In this document: piece by piece, positions 24,131-36,079 of the stretch
Numbering within the stretch: the stretch's first letter is position 1
How the letters are laid out: each line of letters begins with the position of its first letter
Notes under the pieces: generated by a model
What the model was told of the DNA's origin: nothing
Databases searched by the model: none
The model's input: the letters and a program-made list of their open reading frames with translations, nothing else
Made by a program: the position numbers and the translations under genes
Source: Norana najaformis
Lineage: Eukaryota; Annelida; Clitellata; Crassiclitellata; Hormogastridae
Length of the DNA stretch: 64,000 nucleotides
Reading direction: 5' to 3'
Assembly: GCA_964023275.1 (NCBI GenBank)
Contig: OZ029916.1
Span: forward strand, 10,904,607 to 10,968,606

Positions 24131-25456
24131 AGTAATGCAAAGTTTTAATGCAATTTGCCTGTAGGGGTCTGAAATGATAGTGGAAAAGCTGATAGAAGTT
24201 TACGTCTATACGGCCGACAGCTGTGGAAGGGTGTGCTATTCGGTCGCCCACTTTCAAACCCTTCGTATTCTTCGGTGGAATTTAAATAAAGGGCAATTGA
24301 ATGAATGAACGAACGAATGAAAGAGTGCCTATTTTCTGGCGTGTTTAATTTCTTGTCTACTATCGCTATATAACTCATGAATAATTCACTGAGTCAGATT
24401 TCTTTTCATGATATATTTGGCTGGACTTATCTTCGCCGGTGAGTGATTTCGCGCACGGACTGTGTAAGCAAGAGACTCCATGCATCGACCTACGCAAGGG
24501 TCGATGTCTCTCCCAATTAGCCTCAGCCGAGCGATAGCGTGCAGCCGAGGCAGGGACTGGAAATGGGAGCAGGGCAGTTTAAATCCCGCCGAGCTAATCG
24601 AATCCGAAGTCTGGCGGTGGAGAGATGCGAAGTCGACCTGCGTCTGCGCATGACGATGGTCTGACGCGGCTATTTTTAGACGCCTGTGCATAATGCATTC
24701 TGCGCGCGTAGTAATAATTCGATGCCAGCGTGATAGGCTGAAAACCGTTTATGCGGTCTCCAGTGTCAATGTTTATTCGGTTACATCGTGAATTATGTGA
24801 AGTGTTAGTCAAGTTAGTTAAAGGCTGTCCAACGCTACCACATGACGATATTCCAGCCGTCAATTCTATAATATTATAGACTGAATCACCCACCTTCAGC
24901 GAGCCCATTAGGCGTTTCAATCCTTCCCCCAAGATGAAGGCGCTTAAGACTGAGCTTTGGCTAAAGCAACGATGGTTTGCAAACAGTTTTAAAGCATTCA
25001 AAGCGAATCCCGATGAGAAGAGCTGAATTGAATTCTTTTAAAAGGCAACCACGTGTTTACTTAACTTAGCGACCTACCAAAGCCAAAGACTAAACTTTTG
25101 CAAACTCGAAAGAGCTTAAGATATACAGAACGTGGAATTTGTATCTTCCATAATTTCCAGTCCTTTAATTCATTAAATCATTCATTGAGTAGTCCTTTCT
25201 TCCTTTCGTGCGCGCACTCCTTCAGCCCGGCAACTCAAGTACGTAAAAAGTCAGGATTGCAATTTTACCCATATAAAAGCATACTTTTGTCGGAATAGTT
25301 GTGGTCGTGTTTGGGCTACCGCCGAAGCTCCTTGAACTTCGGAACTTAACCAGCGATCAACACTTCACAGAAGTTTCAAAAGAGACATGCAAATAAGAGA
25401 TCTGCCTTTACCCACATGAAACAACATCATAATTTCTTACCTATTTAAGTTCTTAC
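24131..25456. other. No gene seen
   Basis: Contains open frames on the minus strand between 24386 and 25001 without splice sites or recognisable motifs. They are not called. Confidence 0.35.
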
Positions 25457-25605
25457 CTGCGAGCAAAATGATGAGAATTAAGATGAAGTCTTTGATGAAG
25501 GAAGTCAGTGTTGAGTGCATGCTGGCAACTGGGTGATTGAAGTCTGTCCTAATCGATTTCACTTCGAGCCTTTTACAAGATAAATGCACCAAGATTACCG
25601 AACAG
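25457..25605 (-). CDS. Possible exon of an unidentified membrane protein
   Basis: A 149-bp open segment with a good acceptor (gagcattttcag) and a near-consensus donor (ctcgcag/gtaagaac). It reads KSIRTDFNHPVASMHSTL then a hydrophobic run, DFILILIILLAG, that could form a transmembrane segment. It would start in phase 2 and end in phase 1. I do not recognise the family. An SLC4-like helix was considered without conviction. Confidence 0.45.
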
Positions 25606-27699
25606 CTGAAAATGCTCAAGTGTGGTAAGCACTGAGGTCTTTATAACTAATTATTAGTCCTGAAATTTAAAAGTCATAATTTTCAGATGATCAAAAATCC
25701 GTGAAGCAAGTAACCTTTGAAGAGAACCAGACCCCCAGAACGACTAAACGACTGAGCGATCGCCTTGTAGCGCTCATTCTTTACGCTTGACCGCCCTTGA
25801 GACACTGAAACCGTGAAAGGAACCTCAATATGATTCTATTGCTCAGAGCCATCTATTGATGTATTACATCGGTCAACACATCTCAGTTTCCTCAATGGAA
25901 GTTAATAATTCATATGGTGCTGTTGGTCGGTGATCACGGAACGATGATTACATTTTACTATCACGTGAGATTTCAGAGAAATTGCCTCCAGTTGCATAGA
26001 TTTACGCGTAGGTTATATTAGATGTATTGCTTGCGTTTTGATGATAATTTCTGCGTTCAGACTACTACGCCTTTGTGTCATTACATATTTGGTTGTGGAT
26101 TAATTATTGCGTATTATTTGGGTAATAATTTATTAGTGGGAGGCTGGAAAACAGAAATTCCGTTCCAGTCATTGTGTCTGCAAGAATTGTGTATGTGATG
26201 GGCAAAATAGAATATTAAGCAATTAATTGAAATTATTGTGCACGATTTATTGTTATACTAAATAATGCGAACTTCTTCGGTAGGGCGAATAGTTGTTGCC
26301 CAGCGAGATGCCAGGCACATTTTTCAGTTGCCACATGTGATACTTTATGTTTCATATGCCGTGAATTCGCCTTGAAAGCACAAAAGATCACAAAAGTTGG
26401 TTCAGAAAGCATACGAGTTCTATGTGGAGGTAAAGCTGGTGAACAGGTTGACGATACTGTGAAAGTGAGAACGATCAAACCAATGGAATGCTGGGAATTC
26501 CAACTGGTCACGCAGCCTAACTTAAATGACTTGGTACGGGCCTTTGTCAACAACAAGCAGAGTTACTGGGTTCTCGTCTTCAAGAACGGAGAATCCTGGA
26601 GCAGGAACTAAAATGTCTGTCCCTTAGTCGTCATAAAGAACTGAGTATATTTCAAAAATAAAGACGATGTTTTATGCATCGGTAAAGATGTCGATTAAGA
26701 TGTTGTTTAACTCGCTTGTTGAAGAATTGTTTAGCACACTTGTTAAAGAATGCTAGCTCATTATTATCCACAAGAATAACGTCTTTTCATTATGCGAACT
26801 TAATTATTGGGCTGTTGAGTATGGGCGCGTTTTAATCGAATTTGAGTCGTTACGGCGATGAGTCATCGGGTTGTTGCCTTGTTTGTGATTGGCTGGCACT
26901 GAGCCAAGCTGATGTTAGCACTGATTCATGCCCAGGCACACTTTATGTAAACAGATTGCTATGAGTATGAATGCCACGTTTTTGAAGCGACAAGCGTTGT
27001 CTCATCGGAGAATTGGGGACAATGCATTCTAGTTAACCGCAGTAGCCTACCTGTATCGTCATGCTTTGTGCTCAGACCAATCACTATGTTGGAAGTTCCT
27101 AAGATTGTCTTAATCTGATCGGGGCACAAGTCAAAATTTTACTACAGATGATGACAGCCTTTGGTGGCTTGGGTGAAATGCACTCCTTCAATCGGTTGAG
27201 TCTCTGCTGTCATTCCGATGTCGACTTGAGACTTCTCTTTTCTCCTCTATTGCTATCAGACTTCTGTTGCCTTATTGATCGGATACCCGGATGTGCCAAT
27301 GACTCTTGTCTTGTGCAGTATTATAACGACGCGACTGGAGTTCTAAGATTAGATTTGGAGAGTGTGATTTAAGCCTGAGATTATCACATGCACACAATAC
27401 GTATCACGCAAGTCTCAGTGACAACATATCTGACTTTTAGTAACAGCGTCGTGACTGGAAAACAATGGAAACAATATCAATCAATATGATCGCCAGGGCC
27501 TAATCATGAGCGACGGCACGGTTCTGAGAGTGCGGAGGGGCAGTAGCACATCCAACTGTTAGAAAGGGGCCAAGTACACAAAGTCATACTTCACCGAAAA
27601 ATTTGACAAATTGTTTTTAATCATCAGGATTTTGGCCTATATATTATTTAGTCGGGAGAAATTTTGATGGACTAGTTTACTCTCAGGCGTTTAATAAGC
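25606..27699. other. No gene seen
   Basis: An open frame at 26372-26611 (plus) has an even composition (KVRTIKPMECWEFQ) but no start context, splice sites or family match, so it is left uncalled. The rest is AT-rich. Confidence 0.35.
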
Positions 27700-28012
27700 C
27701 ATAGATAAAATGGATGACCGTGCCTTTAGAATCGCCGCCCCCCCCCGCGTGCCTGGAATAGTCTTCCTGTAGCCACCGAAAAAGCTGAAAATGTTTTGTT
27801 TTTAAGAGACTGTTGAGGTCCCATCCATTATCTACTAACAGTTAAAATTTTCTGTTTATTGTCTAACTCTAGTATCAGCATTTGATTTTGTACATCGTTC
27901 AATTATCATTTATTGTTGAACGCCGACGTTTGACATTGTAAAGCACCCTTGAAGTAGTTTGCTACTGACGATGCTGTATAAATTGGCGTGATTACAATTA
28001 CAATTATAAGAA
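27700..28012 (+). mobile_element. L2-like LINE 3' end
   Basis: Ends gtaaagcacccttgaagtag...gctgtataaattggcgtgattacaattacaattataa. This is the typical L2/CR1 3' terminus with a GATTACAATTAC-type tail. Upstream coding remnants are too decayed to read with confidence. Confidence 0.55.
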
Positions 28013-29073
28013 ATTCTGGATTTCCGGTAGGCATTCAACGCTTTCAGCTAAGCACAAACTTAGGTGCACCAAAATTTAAATCTTTAGGGTCAAAAGTGGA
28101 GCCAAAAGCACATCAGTCCCAGGTTTTCGAGTTGAAAGCCATGGTCCCCTGGTCCAGTTATGCCAACGCTCTTGACGCTACCTTACAGGCAACACTAGAC
28201 CACAAGCTCCTGTGGTCCTGGACGCTTAGAAAAGCTCTTATGAAGCGCTATTGCGCGCAAACCGATGTGTAATTTTGTGAAATATTAAAATGACGGGCCA
28301 TGTGATTTTGCGAAAGTACGTCTGGCCTTTTTAACTAAGCAGTCTTCTTCCGATTTTAAAGCACTTCCTGGAATGATTAATTAGGCTACCGAATGTTTTC
28401 ATCAACTCTAGAACTAAACTAAAACCTACAAAGTCTGCAGTTAACGTGCGACCATTGAAGCTGAACTGGCAGCGTCTGCGGCGTTCTAAAATATGCACGA
28501 AGAGTCAAGCTAAGCGCAGGAGATGTTACACTGTTAGTCAAACATTGCTCAAATATGTTGTAATATAACCTTAACCCAACCTGATCAGCGGTCGCCATAA
28601 GAAAATTAAAAAAAAAATAGCAATCAAATTACATGGAAGAAGTTCAGTCAGCATACAGCCGAGTTTATAGTTTTTAAAAGGTTGAAATTGTCAAGAGGAA
28701 TATGCAATGGTTACAAAGAAATAGGAACATTAAAACTTGTTATATCGTTATGACTATTACAGGTGACTAAATAAACCCGATCTCCATTGACCAAGTCAGC
28801 CCAGCCCAGCCACTGCAAAGTCTGGTTTGAGAGCTGCAGTTTATTGAGTTGAATTGTGGCTCCGCTGCCTTCCGAATCTTTGTATGCACTTGTTACAGCC
28901 AAACAACTACATAGTCTGGCTAGTGTAAGCTTAGACACGGACGAGGGGAGCCGCATAAGAACAACAGCGACTATACCTCGTTGTTGTCCACAGTTTATGT
29001 TGCACTAGAAGCGAAGCAAACATCGCAAACCGGCTGATGCGTAATAACGACGGAACAGCGAAGAATTGCTTAC
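28013..29073. other. No gene seen
   Basis: A minus-strand open frame at 28711-28956 contains LSNQTLQWLGWADL but lacks convincing splice sites. It is not called. Confidence 0.35.
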
Positions 29074-29231
29074 ATCTGTCGCTGTCTGGTGCAATGCTTG
29101 TTTCTGCTGCTGAATCCTGGGTTCAGGGTCTAGCAGTTCCTGGTCGAAGGTAAGTTTCTTCTTATGCGCCCTGCGTTCTGCCTCCTTCATCTGTTGCCTC
29201 CTTCGTCTTCGATCGAGTTCACACACGAAGT
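29074..29231 (-). CDS. Possible exon, basic coiled-coil-like segment, unidentified
   Basis: A 158-bp open segment with a strong acceptor (cggtctgcttctttttcag) and a strong donor (gacagat/gtaagc). It reads DFVCELDRRRRRQQMKEAER then KLTFDQELLDPEPRI and QQQKQALHQTATD. Highly charged, likely helical at the start. Phase 1 in, phase 0 out. Gene and function are not recognised. It may belong with the 25.5-kb exon, whose phase requires a further exon between them. Confidence 0.5.
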
Positions 29232-30009
29232 CTGAAAAAGAAGCAGACCGACGGAATTTGTGGATCGGATCAAACATTTGTCCAGATTAATCCAATTACT
29301 ACCCAAACCCAACAAGCGTTTGCCAACCTGAATGAGATTCCTATTCGTATATAAGCGACAGTGAATCTCTGCAGCTGTGTATTTATGAAATGCCAAGCGA
29401 AATGATGCACGACCACGCTTCTATCGGTAGACGCAAAGACCCCACTGAAACGGGAAGATCAACCTGTATGAATAAGAATGTTTGCATGCACAGGGACATA
29501 GGGACCCAACGCCTCATAAGAAGTACTCTCAAAGGCACAGAAATATCGTCGTCTAGCAAATCTGAAACAGTACGATACAAGACAAACTGAAAATTTATCT
29601 GTAGCCAGTTGGCTTCCATCCCTACACCAGGCAGGCGAAGAACCGGGACATCTGGTCTGACCGAAGACATCTCGAGTCTTGAGTGCTTCGGAGAACGAGA
29701 ACTTCCAGTTTTGCTTGGTCACCAGGATATCCCGTGGTAGTCCACTGTTGTTTTTTCCTTTTCTGTCATCCGTAGGGGATTTGGAAAAGTTTTGAGAATG
29801 GAGGGGCAAGGTCGAGGTTGCAGAGAAGGTAACGTCCCTGGTATTCCCTGGTTTAAACCAGTTTTTGCTTTAAAAAATCTCTCAGCCATTTTTAATTGGT
29901 AAGAAACATTAAAGTCGAAAGGACTTGCGGAATAAGACTCATCGAAGAAAAACATTATCCTTTTAAATATTGCTAAGTCTGCACAGTTTGGACCAAACTA
30001 TGTTAGGCC
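29232..30009. other. No gene seen
   Basis: Several overlapping open frames on both strands, none with motifs or splice support. Confidence 0.35.
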
Positions 30010-31000
30010 TACGTTTTTTTGGCCTTAGGCACATTCAGAAATCCAACGATGCCATTCTGCTTCGTTCTCTGTCTTGTCCATTTCTTTTTCAAACTGCTTT
30101 GTCTAACATCCAGCCCAGGTGCATAAGCTTGCTTCTCGGTCTCTCTTCTTCCATTTTTGCTTCTAATATTTGTCCTCAGGTTTGAGTTGCTATGAAATCC
30201 ACACTGTACCTCAGAGACCTTCTTTATGGCGTACATCGGCGTCTAGCTCATCTGCACCAAATTCATACTTCCTCGTCTGTTTTATGTTTTCCCCTAGCTG
30301 TTTTCTTCAGTTTTCTCCAAACCGACGTTTTGAATTTATCTAGGCATTCAGTGTCTGTCTTGCTTAGAGTCTGAGTCTCTGATCTATGCATTGACATGCT
30401 CACCTATGTAAGATGACAGTGCTACCATTTTCTCCGTTAGATGTCGATACATTTTTCTCTTAGGAGTTATTCTGTCTTGTGAAACGTATCATAGTCATTA
30501 CAACGGTATTCTTTTGGTCTCATTGCGTCATTTCCAGTTCTCTGTCATAATATATATACAGCAATGGAACTGCTGCACTTGGTCCTGTTTTGACTACATT
30601 ACTCGACCTCTTGCTATCGAATTCTGTTCATCCTCATTACCTTTGCTTTCTCTGTGCTGACTTGTATGTCCTTTTCCTGCTACGTCTATGTTACAGCTTC
30701 CAATATTGTCTGGACTGCAGCAATTCTGCTTGACGCCACAATCTGGTCATCTGCAAACCTTATAGCCTTATCCACCAGCCGAAACCTCACTGAATCACTT
30801 GATTCTGCAATGTCTCCACGATCAGAATATTATGTATAAAGGTGTTGAACAGCAATAGTAACTATTTACAGACTTGTGTGGCTCCTCTGTCTATTCATCG
30901 TGAGTCTAAGTTGCCTTTGCTTATTCTTACAACAGCTGATTGCCTCAGATATTAGTTTTGTTAAACAACATCAAAAAGCGGTAGGCAAAAACTGACCACT
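30010..31000 (-). mobile_element. RTE-like LINE, RT fragment
   Basis: The minus strand near 30755-30630 reads FADDQIVASSRIAAVQTIL and then STEKAKVMRMN. This is the ADD catalytic box and downstream NxxKTKVMRI motif of RTE-type reverse transcriptases (YADDxxLxA...INxxKTKxM). The remainder is decayed by stops. Boundaries are approximate. Confidence 0.6.
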
Positions 31001-32689
31001 ATTTTTTCTGGCATGGTCTATTCATGGGGGCCACGTGTCTTCATGAACCCTGCTTTTAATGGTAAGTAACATTTGAAAATGCTGAGCCTGAATTACCGCT
31101 GGTCCCAGGTTTGCCACTCGCACTTAGTGCATCTGCCTCAGCTCTTGGTCGAACCCTTGATGACAATAAGACACGTGAACTAATGTCACCTTGGTCAAAA
31201 CTTGCTCAACTGACGATTGATTTTCTGTCTTCCAGTCTTGAAATTTCTATGAGGAATAGCACGTCGTCATTTCCACTAACACTTAGATGACCCTGTAGCA
31301 AATACTGAGCAGTTTGTTATTAATTATGCAGAATCCTCATCGTGATATGTGTCCAGATGTATCTCTTTGATATTGGGATTCAAGAAAGTCACATTTTCTC
31401 TTAGGAGGCCTAGAGACTTGGCAAGAGGTCCCCAATGTCATCAATTAGGAATTGTAAAACTTAGAATTGTGCCGGAAAACGTTTCCGATTATTACTAACA
31501 GAAAATGAAGAAAACAGTGCAATGTTGATGAAACAACCTATTTCCCCTTTGTCTGTCTGTCTGTCAGAATTGACTTTCCGTAATTCAGTGGGTTCACTGT
31601 AACTCTAGTTTCAAGTGTAACATTTGCTATAACACGGCGCTACAAAAGTCAATGAATCAGAAGACAGTAACCAAGACTGACTTTTCTAATGTCGTTTCTC
31701 CTTTCGACGAAATTCGCAGAACTGTTGACTCGAAACAACTCTCAATGTTCTTAGCCATCTTCTGCTGATCCAAGTTTTGCCTCAGCAGCAATTATTCCCT
31801 CCTTGAGTCCATTAGTAAACCTCAAGTTGCTAAACTCCGTATCATCGTCTCGCGGTTTCAGTTGATCAACGACCCCTCTTCGTATCCGGTTCTAATTGAC
31901 TGGCGATGAACGAGACTGCTCACGACGACGATGACAACGACGATGATTGCAACGTTCGAATGGCAGAGCATTCGAATTCGATTGGCGTTCTAACTGCGGG
32001 CCAGTGTTACTGCGCATGCGCCAACTGAACAACACCGTCCGTATCTTGTGCGCATGTAGCCTACGCATTGCTTGCGCAGTTGCAGCATAGTCTTCCGGTA
32101 TTCCCGCCTCCTACTCGCCCTCCCGCACACACGAAGAGCAAGGCAGGCACCGAGACAGAGAGTCGGAGAAGAAGAGAGACTAGTGATAGACAGAAGCAAA
32201 AGTCTGATCATCAATGAAATGATCCGTGGAACATAAGCAGCTCACACCAGATATGAACTCTACATTGAGACATATATCTCTGCAAGACAAGACCTAACAG
32301 ATGTTAATTAGTGATGACATGCATTCATGCGGTTGTTGCTTAGAGACAAGTAATCTTCTTCGCCCTTTTTAACATGAATGCCACCTTCGACCAAGGCATT
32401 CTTTAGAGCGCCTTAAAATGTTTCATGTCGTGGTTCCATTCATTTGCATTCATTTCTCTCTATGCAGTAATTTTTGGTTCTACGCGATCTGAATGGTCCT
32501 TGGTATCACTGTGTCTCTGACCGGGTTCATCTTTTGGTTCATGCTGTATAGATAGGCCTAAGTCTGAACCTTTCTTCTTCCGAGGTTGCGATTCATCAGT
32601 ATGCCGATGACACTTACTGTACATGTAGCCTAGGCTTATGTCCAAACTGGTTCAGCAGCAGCGATAATTTCCACGGTAGAGGAAATTCT
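31001..32689. other. No gene seen
   Basis: No coding or repeat recognised. A GACGAC-rich stretch lies at about 31925-31950. Confidence 0.4.
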
Positions 32690-32848
32690 TTAAACATCGA
32701 AGGTGGTTCGCGTCTGGATCTCATCCAGCAGCCTCCGTCTGAGTCCATGGATACCCGGTTCATCTTGCTTGGTAGACATTGGCAGGTTTATGAAATCGAT
32801 TTGGTTGTTCTGCAGCATCGCTTCTCTGGTCTGTCTTTCTCTGCTTCT
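32690..32848 (-). CDS. Possible terminal exon, unidentified
   Basis: An open segment of 52 codons plus TAA after a possible acceptor (gacgtag). It contains MLQNNQIDFINLPMSTKQ then LRRRLLDEIQTRTTFDV and the stop. Composition looks protein-like, but the acceptor has a weak pyrimidine tract and no family is recognised. An ATG at 32818 could alternatively be a start. Confidence 0.3.
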   Translation of the reverse strand, partial: RSRERQTREAMLQNNQIDFINLPMSTKQDEPGIHGLRRRLLDEIQTRTTFDV

Positions 32849-33647
32849 CTACGTCACGTGGATGCGACCAACTAGGACCAGGAATTTACCTGTTCTGAGC
32901 ACATGGAGAGTGTCTGTCGAACGTGCTTTTACCACCTGCGATGGATTCCTCCACACCCTCATGCATGCATGCGTGTGTGTGTGTGTGTGTTGATTATAGC
33001 AATACTATTTACGCATGCGTAAATGTTTTCTCCTATTAATCAACTGCAGTAAATAATGCGGTCGGCTAATATGCGGTATGGTTGGTCACGTGTCCACAAA
33101 TTATAGTTACAATTTAACCTATAATTACAACTAAAGTGGATGGCTTAAACTAACAGTGACACGCTATGCAATATTATACAGGTTACAACTGACGGAATAT
33201 CAAAGTCTTAATCAGCTGAGCATTTTTCTGTTCACGTGATACCTAGAACATCGAGCAGGTCCATTATTTTACCAGATAAACTCTTACATTAAGTGAAGGA
33301 AAATATTACCAATGAGACAATAACGAAGGTCAGAATTCATACTTAACTTGGGGACTTTAAAGAAAAGTAGTGGTCAAATTATTCTGAAGAGAATTTTGGA
33401 GAGAGAGAGAAGGAAAGAGTGAGTAAATGTGAGATAGACACAGACAGACAGACAGACAATAATTCAGGTCCTCAAGGTTTAGTTTATCAAGCCTTTCGTT
33501 TCGCATGGAAATTTGCTTTAAGGCATACTATCCAACTGACAGCAATTTTTACAATTCTTTTAATACTGATTAGCGGGGTACTTCAATTTAAATTTCTTGC
33601 GTAATGAAGGATGGCATTTTGATGTCTGTATGTCTGCAATCTGTCTT
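32849..33647. other. No gene seen
   Basis: Includes a short (GT)n at about 32971-32990 and a short GACAGACA run at 33440-33458. Confidence 0.4.
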
Positions 33648-33885
33648 CACTGTAACCAGTTGGTTAGAGCGCTCGACTTGTAACGCCGAGAGTACGGGTT
33701 CGAACCTCTCTTGAGACTGTTACTGTGTATGGACCTTGACAAGTCCTCACTCGCAGTTGCTCAGAGCCCACGATGTTCCGTTGTATATATATATGTATAT
33801 AGTCGTGTTGAGCGAGCCCGTGACAGACTAGGCTGTAAGGGCTGTGAAGATAGAATGCCCATCTAAAATAAAAATAAAAAATGTG
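33648..33885 (+). mobile_element. SINE family 1, full-length tRNA-derived copy
   Basis: Begins with a tRNA-Thr-like head. Box A tggttagagcg lies at 33661-33671, an anticodon-arm-like ctcgacttgtaacgccgag follows, and box B ggttcgaacct is at 33698-33708. The acceptor stem does not close, so it is not a tRNA gene. The body starts gttactgtgtatggaccttg and ends ggctgtaagggctgtgaagat...gcccatct with an (AAAAT)n-like tail. Transcription would be by RNA polymerase III from the internal boxes. Three more copies lie in the window. Confidence 0.85.
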
Positions 33886-34499
33886 ATCCCCATCACTGCT
33901 ACTCGGTTGACGTAGCAGATCGATTTTACGTAATTGTGTATGTATGTCTATACATGTCGTATGGGTGTGAGTAAGTATGTGCAGCGGCGTCGGCGGCGAT
34001 GGCAGGCGGTCGGCTTAATTCTTGTCGCTTTGACCAGTGGTCAGTCGTTCGTGTTGACAGGCGTGTTATTTCACGAGATTCGTGTTTGGCTGGTCAACTG
34101 AAAGGCGTGGACGATGAAAGAGAACGAAACGGTCGAGTTTTAATCTGCGCTGCCCCATGAGACACTGAAACGAATTTCGCCCTTCTAAGCTCATTCTTCC
34201 AGCTCACCCAACAACTAACCCACTCGGCGCTCGTTGAAGCCAAACTGCAATGGACAAACATCTCGTGCGCATGTCAGTGGGTGCATGTGTGTGCGCGTGT
34301 GGGTACTCACTGCTGGAGGTGGCGGATATTTTGTGAATTAGCTTCGGGTGGCAAAGGAAAGTAACTGCTGCTTATCCATCCGTCGTCACAGCTTCATGGT
34401 TCAAATGGTTCTTCTGCTGTGCGGTGATTCGAGGAAATGAAATGAATGACGTGGACTGGAAGGAGAAAAGCGAAGCAAGAGAAAGAAAAGGCAGAAGGA
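33886..34499. other. No gene seen
   Basis: Nothing recognised. Confidence 0.4.
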
Positions 34500-34742
34500 G
34501 ACAGACAGATGAAAGAAGCATCACGGACAGAAAACGACAAAGACCTGAAAGAAGAAGATACAGAAGCATATAGATGTAGAACCAGTTAAACAGATATAGG
34601 CTTGGAAAAGATGGAATTGAGAATGAAAAGAAGAATTTAGAAGGAGAAAGACACTCAGGAGAATGAGAAGAAGAATCAAAAGAAGAATGAAGAAGAAGAA
34701 GAAGAAGAAAAATCAAAAGAAGAAGAAGAATCAAAACCTGCA

Positions 34743-34773
<31 letters not shown>

Positions 34774-35085
34774 TAGCAGGAGAAGAAGAAGAACAAGAAC
34801 AAGAAGAAAGAGCAGAAGAAGAAGAAGAAGAATCAAAAGAAGAAAAAGAATCAAAACCTGAAGAAGAAGAAGAGGAGGAGGAGGAAGAAGAAGAAGGAGC
34901 AGGAGAAGAAGAAGAATTAGAAGAATTGGAAGAATCAAAAGAAGAAGAAGAATCAAAAGAAGAATCAACAGAAGAAGAATCAAAAGAAGAATCAACAGAA
35001 GAAGAAGAATTAAAAGAAGAATCAGAATCAAACTCAGATGAAGAAGAATCAGAATCAAAAGAATCAGAATCAGAAGCTTAGAAGG
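34500..35085. repeat. GAA-rich purine tract
   Basis: The plus strand is almost pure purine from about 34660 to 35080: (GAA)n with AATCAAAA and CAGAAG interruptions, including several recurrences of agaatcaaaagaagaa. The 265-residue poly-leucine frame on the minus strand is an artefact. Confidence 0.93.
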
Positions 35086-35334
35086 GGAAAGAAGGCAGCT
35101 TGCGACTTTTGAAGCCTTGTTTGCAGCCGAAGATGATGTGTCTATTTTACCTTTACAGAAATTCCTCATAAAATGCTAAGGAAAACTGCACTATTCCTGG
35201 AGGTTGAGGTTTCCAGATAAAAGTTTTGGAAAGTAAATTACTGATTGCACGATGCATTTGATTAACCAAGTCCCTTATGTAAGAGCTTGCATAACTGTAA
35301 GACCAGAATTAGAGATGTGGTCACAAGAAATGAT

Positions 35335-35650
35335 CAAACCATCGTAATCGTAATCCCGAGATTTCTACAGCACCCAACGAAAGCCGCGTCACGGGGACCA
35401 GCTCATTCACAGGCACCATACCTTTATCACACTATAAATACATTTGTCCTGCAGTCCTTGTTATATAATCTAACGGCCCTGGTGAAATCATGGTGTGAAG
35501 AGCCACAGGCAAATTCTAGGCAAGTTATGCTAATCGAACAGCGTAGGTCCTATTGATGTTTACGCAGAGACTTTTGAAGGATGTGAAAAAGAAAGACTTC
35601 AACTGGCTTTCCTGTTGGAGCGACTGAAGTTGATAGGCAAGAGTAAGTAT
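35335..35650 (-). mobile_element. L2-like LINE 3' terminal fragment
   Basis: The plus strand starts accatcgtaatcgtaatcccgagatttctacagc, the reverse of an L2 3' end with a short (ATTACG)n tail. The block matches those at 4.4 and 23.5 kb. Coding is not readable. Confidence 0.6.
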
Positions 35651-35699
35651 GCACGTCATTACTCTCTATAGATAGTCATTTTGGCCTATTTTTATATTT

Positions 35700-35915
35700 A
35701 TGTGGGGAGTTAGGCATTTCACCTTCACAGCCCTTACAGCCGGGGCTTTCACAGTCTCGCTCAACACGACCAGACAACAGAGCATCAACGGCGCCCAACA
35801 GTTGTGAGTGAAGGACTTGTAAAAGGTCCCTACACAGTAACCGGCCCAGGGAACCGACTCAAACCTATGCTCTCCACGTTACAAGCTGATCGCTGTAACC
35901 AATCGGCTACCTTGC
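35700..35915 (-). mobile_element. SINE family 1, near full-length copy
   Basis: The reverse complement contains the tRNA-like head (gattggttacagcgatcagcttgtaacg, box B-like ggtttgagtc) and the shared body ggttactgtgtagggacctttt...agtccttcactcacaa. The 3' part is ggctgtaagggctgtgaaggtgaaatgcc with an A/T-rich tail. It diverges from the 33.6-kb copy throughout, so the family is old. Confidence 0.8.
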
Positions 35916-36079
35916 TCCTATATGACCCATGCGTGCAGTCCCTCAGCATATGGTGTGCTTTGAGATCAGAATTTTCTGTTTTTGCCATAAGTATCAAAAA
36001 CTACAGGAAATAACTAGGCGCCTTGACACCAACACTGGCCTTGTATGTCACTGTTGGGTGTTTGAAATTGCACGTTCTT

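Noticed and set aside
26233..26611. Overlapping open frames on both strands with a protein-like composition
   Set aside because: No splice sites, start context or family motif, and the two strands are equally open.
33654..33726. A tRNA-Thr gene
   Set aside because: A and B boxes and an anticodon-like loop are present, but the acceptor stem does not pair and the segment is continuous with a SINE body shared by other copies.
34372..35169. A 265-residue minus-strand frame, rich in leucine
   Set aside because: It is a translation of the GAA-rich simple repeat.
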